64,000 bases of DNA. It comes from Acanthaster planci. Its lineage: Eukaryota > Echinodermata > Asteroidea > Valvatida > Acanthasteridae. The translations under genes and the position numbers were made by a program. Under the pieces are notes generated by a model. It worked only from the letters and a program-made list of their open reading frames with translations. It was not told the origin of the DNA and did not search any database. Positions within the stretch are counted from its first letter, which is position 1. Each line of letters starts with the position of its first letter. The stretch is from assembly GCF_001949145.1 (NCBI RefSeq), contig NW_019091465.1, forward strand, positions 242,237-306,236. Reading direction: 5' to 3'. Of the stretch, positions 60,640-64,000 are shown piece after piece.

Positions 60640-63600
60640 AATAGGACGGGTGGTGAAGTCAGTGACAACACCTTTTTTTTATTTTGGGACAAGAAGTCCC
60701 CAGGCAGGTTGGCCACGCCAGACCACAGTTTTTGTGAGAGTACGACTCCCCCTGCCTGACCACGGAACCTATCCTAAAACCAGTCACAAAAACGACAGAG
60801 AACTATTTAATATCCCACAAACAACAAGAGCCAAAAATTGAATTAAAAGACAGCAAAACGTTCTAGATGAAAATCTACAGAGAAAAACGAGTCACATATA
60901 CTAAGACCAAAAAAGTAGCAAAGAAAAGCACTAAGTCTGTCCCCCAAACCGCAGTATGGGGCTAGACCTGTCCCGCTGCAGGGATTCCCTAAAGGACCCC
61001 ACAACATCGGTGATGTTTCGACCTTTCCAGAGGACAGGCCCCTAAATCCTTAACCCTAGGGAAAAAGGCAAACAATTTTGACCCAGACTGACTTAGCACC
61101 AAAAACTACGGCAAAGGGGCAAAACGCCTCAAAAATAGAAAGCCACTACAAATAAAATAAACGGTAGTTGCGAACAGAAATAACACTGCCCGACCTACTC
61201 CATCGTTTAAAAAACAGATCTCTATCTAGTCTGCAAAAATTCGCCTCAACACGCGGTTTTAAAAAACGCTTCGAAATACGTAAAACAGAAACCGGGTCAA
61301 CATTTGTACCGTCGTACATAGGTTGACAACGACATTTACGAGAATATGCCATTTTAATGTCGAAATAACAAACCAAATAAATCTGTCATTGATATTCATA
61401 AGGTTAAGACCATCTGTAATGAAAATGAGTGAAGGGGAAATAGTGAAAGTGGGACCGGAAACGGGAACTCCTACATAGGTAGCCAAGTCCAGAAACAAAA
61501 GAACAGGTTCATAGCAAGTGAAGAAGTCATTCAGTGCAGCTGCAATTGAGTCTTGGACATTTGCCACGGCCGATACCCCATGAGGACAATCGCTGAGCTG
61601 TTTTGACAGCCTTCCATGGAATTCGCCGATTGAAATCTCGCAGAGAGTGGTCGAGGTGGTTTTTTTTTTACTAAACTGCAGAACAGAAAAGAAAACATCT
61701 GAGCAAGGCAGAATAGCTGGAATTTGATTAACAAGAAGATTATTCACATCGTGTACCGTAAGGCTGTTCCAGTTGATTGAACAAAGATAAGGTAAAAAAC
61801 GAATTACAGAACACAAGGTAGAATGGAAAGGTGGAACAGAAAAGGAATGACGACGAAGATGTGAAGAAAACACAGGTGGAAGAATGTCACGGAGGGAAAC
61901 AGAACACCAGAAAGCGGCGAAAAAACCCAAGGTGGGGTGTTAGCACGAACAAAGGACCACAGACCTTTGACGAAAATGGCGTCCGATTTCAGCCTCACGC
62001 TGGTAACACCCAGGCCACCGCGTTCCGTTGGCTGGCAGACAGTGGCTCGGCGAACCAGTTCTGTTTTACCTGACCACGAACATGGAAAAATGATCTTGTT
62101 AATCTTCCTTTCTGTGGAGACCGGCAGAGGATAAACAGGAGAAACATAGAAAAGGTGAGAAAGGAAGACAGTATTGATAACTAAAACTTTGCCAATAGAG
62201 AGGGGGAACGACGCTTCCAACTCTCAACACAGTATTGGAGTTTATTTCACCGGTCCTCCCAGTTTTTCGTGGACATGTCGCCTTTGCCTATCCAGAAACC
62301 GTTGATGTTGATTGGCTCCCTTGTCCACAATATAGAACAAAGATCGCACAATATTTCATTAAAATCACCTAAAACAAATCCTTTTGACTAATTAACATTA
62401 AGTCTAGAACCACTAGCACCTTGGAAATGACCAATAATATTAAAAAGTTTAATTAGCGAAGTAGCATTACGTACAATACAAGTAGTATCATACGCATACT
62501 GCAAAATTTTACTATGGATGTTACTGCTATCGGGGATGGAGATTCCTTGAATGTCTTCATCATTATGAACAGCCGCCGCAAAGGTCTCAATGAAAATTAC
62601 ATACAGGATAGGCGACAATGGACATCCCTGCCGGACACCTTTCTGTAGAGGAAAAGAATCAGAAAGAAATCCATTGACCAGAACTTGACTAGAAATGTCT
62701 GTATATAACATACAGAGCCATTTGATATAATTAGGCCCAAGTCCGAATTTTACAAAAACTGTGAGAAGAAAATTCCAATCAACACGATCAAAATCCTTCC
62801 GTTGATCGAGAGAGATGAAAAGTGAATATAAATGTCTCTGCTCGGCATAAAAACAAGGTCACAAAGAAGGCACGCATTATCATGAATGGATCTACCTTAG
62901 TTTGGAAAGGACTAATGATAAGGACTAATGCTTTTGCGAGCAGTTTGTAGTCAGCATTCAGCAAAGAAATGGGCCTTTTATTCTGAGGTTAGGTACAATC
63001 GCCTGACTTATCCAAGAGAGTGATAATTCCAGACCTTTGCGAGTTGGATAAAACCTGTAAATTAAAAGCATAGTTAAAAACACCAAGAAGGTCAGGACGA
63101 AGAAGGTCCCAAAAAGTGTGATAAATTCCTTAGGTAGACCATCGCTGCCAGGGGACTTACCATTCTGCATACCGCGAAGAGCAGAATCCAGTTTGGGAAG
63201 AGAAAGAGCCTCTTCAAGACTTTCTGCACTCCCCTCAAAAAGAAAACTAGAAATCTGGTTGATGAAAAAGGATTGACAACTCTCAACAGTGCTATCTGAA
63301 GAAAAGAGAGACGCGTAAAAGTTTCTATGAACACACAGAATTTCCTGGGCCGAAGAAGCAATAGTTCCATCTGGCCGTTGCACAAATGGAGAAAGCTTTT
63401 TTTATGATTATATTCAGATCTAAAAAAAAAAGACTAGATGGATGCTCCCCGTCGTTCAAATGTTGAACCCGGGAGCGTACATTTGCACCTTCTGTAACGA
63501 AGTCGTCGAGCTTGGAGAGCTGATGTTTAGTAGCACGATAATCAATAAGAAGATTGCAATCATTATTCCCACTATTAAGAAGATAAGTTATATGGTCTAA

Positions 63601-64000
63601 GGAAGACAAAAGGTTTTGTTTTTTCCTATCCCGAATTTTGGAGAGACGATAAGAATGAGAAATAATCAGTTTCGTAGAACGAAGTTTTACATCCTCCCAT
63701 CATTCGAGAAGATTATCGAAGCCATCCTTTAAAGTCCCCCATCCTGCATAAGCGGATTTAAAATCAGATTGAAAAATGGGATCCGAAAGAGTGGAAGTAT
63801 TACATTTCCAGAATCCGCTGCCTCTTCCTGGAACAGAAGCGGGCCTTAAATAAAGGACTGCACCGTCATAGTCAGAAAATGAAATAGTCGAATGAATAGC
63901 AGAGAAACAAGTAAGAGAATTGGAAATATAAAAACGGTCCAACCTACTGCAAAAAGAATTATAGGCATTTCTCCAGGTATACTCATGAAGATTAGGGCTA
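60640..64000 (-). pseudogene. Tx1/L1-like LINE relic, runs off the right end
   Basis: Read on the minus strand from the right edge. The end of an APE endonuclease is LDRFYISNSLT.. and SFSDYDGAVLYLRP, where the SDH box reads SDY, then GSGFWKCNTSTL and LLDYRATKHQLSKL-like linker (63325-63609). RT-leading IASSAQEILCVHRNFY and GKSPGSDGLPKEF follow (63090-63383). The RT core has FPLQKGVRQGCPLSPILYV and LQYAYDTTCIV, with YADD mutated to YAYD (codon 62490-62492). After that come FPLSIGKVLVINTV, PCSWSGKTELVRR and ERGGLGV (61800-62220). The C-terminal region and 3' part fade at about 60640. Many frameshifts. The 5' end lies outside the window. Confidence 0.8.

Overview
This 64-kb window looks like a gene-poor, transposon-rich piece of an animal genome, most likely an amphioxus (Branchiostoma) or another invertebrate deuterostome. 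The evidence is a multi-exon cytosolic sulfotransferase gene with GT-AG introns, a tandem copy of its 5' end, and a mixture of Gypsy, non-LTR, piggyBac and other DNA-transposon relics. ACATGTACATGT-type words are also frequent. The species call is inference; the eukaryotic, metazoan nature is clear. There are no operons, CRISPR arrays or recognisable RNA genes. A 568-base run of N (11456-12023) is an assembly gap.

The one gene that reads as intact is a cytosolic sulfotransferase (SULT) on the minus strand. It has six coding exons: 38316-38466, 32085-32221, 25292-25496, 24855-24949, 23336-23513 and 12532-12638. All junctions are phase-compatible GT-AG and together they encode 290 residues with no stop. 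The PAPS-binding motifs, the catalytic Lys and His, and the KxxxTVxxxE dimer motif are all present. Exon 1 of a second, paralogous SULT gene lies at 141-291; its other exons would be beyond the left edge. Positions 1 to about 2845 are the duplicate of 38160-39714 plus 47223-48310, so exon 1 and about 2.5 kb upstream were duplicated in tandem. Copy A still holds the empty site of an LTR retrotransposon that entered copy B.

The introns of the complete SULT gene are filled with dead mobile elements. Intron 5 holds a foldback element with 9-bp target duplications (10816-12465 lies just downstream of the gene), a truncated Gypsy pol (15566-17262) and a zinc-finger/transposase-like relic with a SAM-like tail (17970-20860). 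Intron 2 holds two minisatellites and a piggyBac relic (28650-30140). Intron 1 holds an antisense APE-type LINE (about 33870-38029) that is itself interrupted by about 1 kb of foreign DNA.

Upstream of the gene lie a full-length but degenerate Ty3/Gypsy element (39715-47222) carrying an extra SGNH-hydrolase-like ORF before its 3' LTR, CGAT-rich tandem repeats, and an element with two 176-bp inverted repeats (48663-49879). These are followed by a candidate composite DNA transposon (about 51126-55590) that pairs a degenerate HECT-like gene with a degenerate DDE transposase between long imperfect terminal repeats. Then come diverged tandem repeats (56-60.5 kb) and a Tx1/L1-like LINE relic running off the right end (about 60640-64000).

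Every reverse transcriptase whose active site is visible has lost catalytic residues (YLDH, YAYD and a deleted ADD), and the SGNH ORF has lost its nucleophilic serine. The window therefore records past mobile activity around a functional-looking SULT gene.
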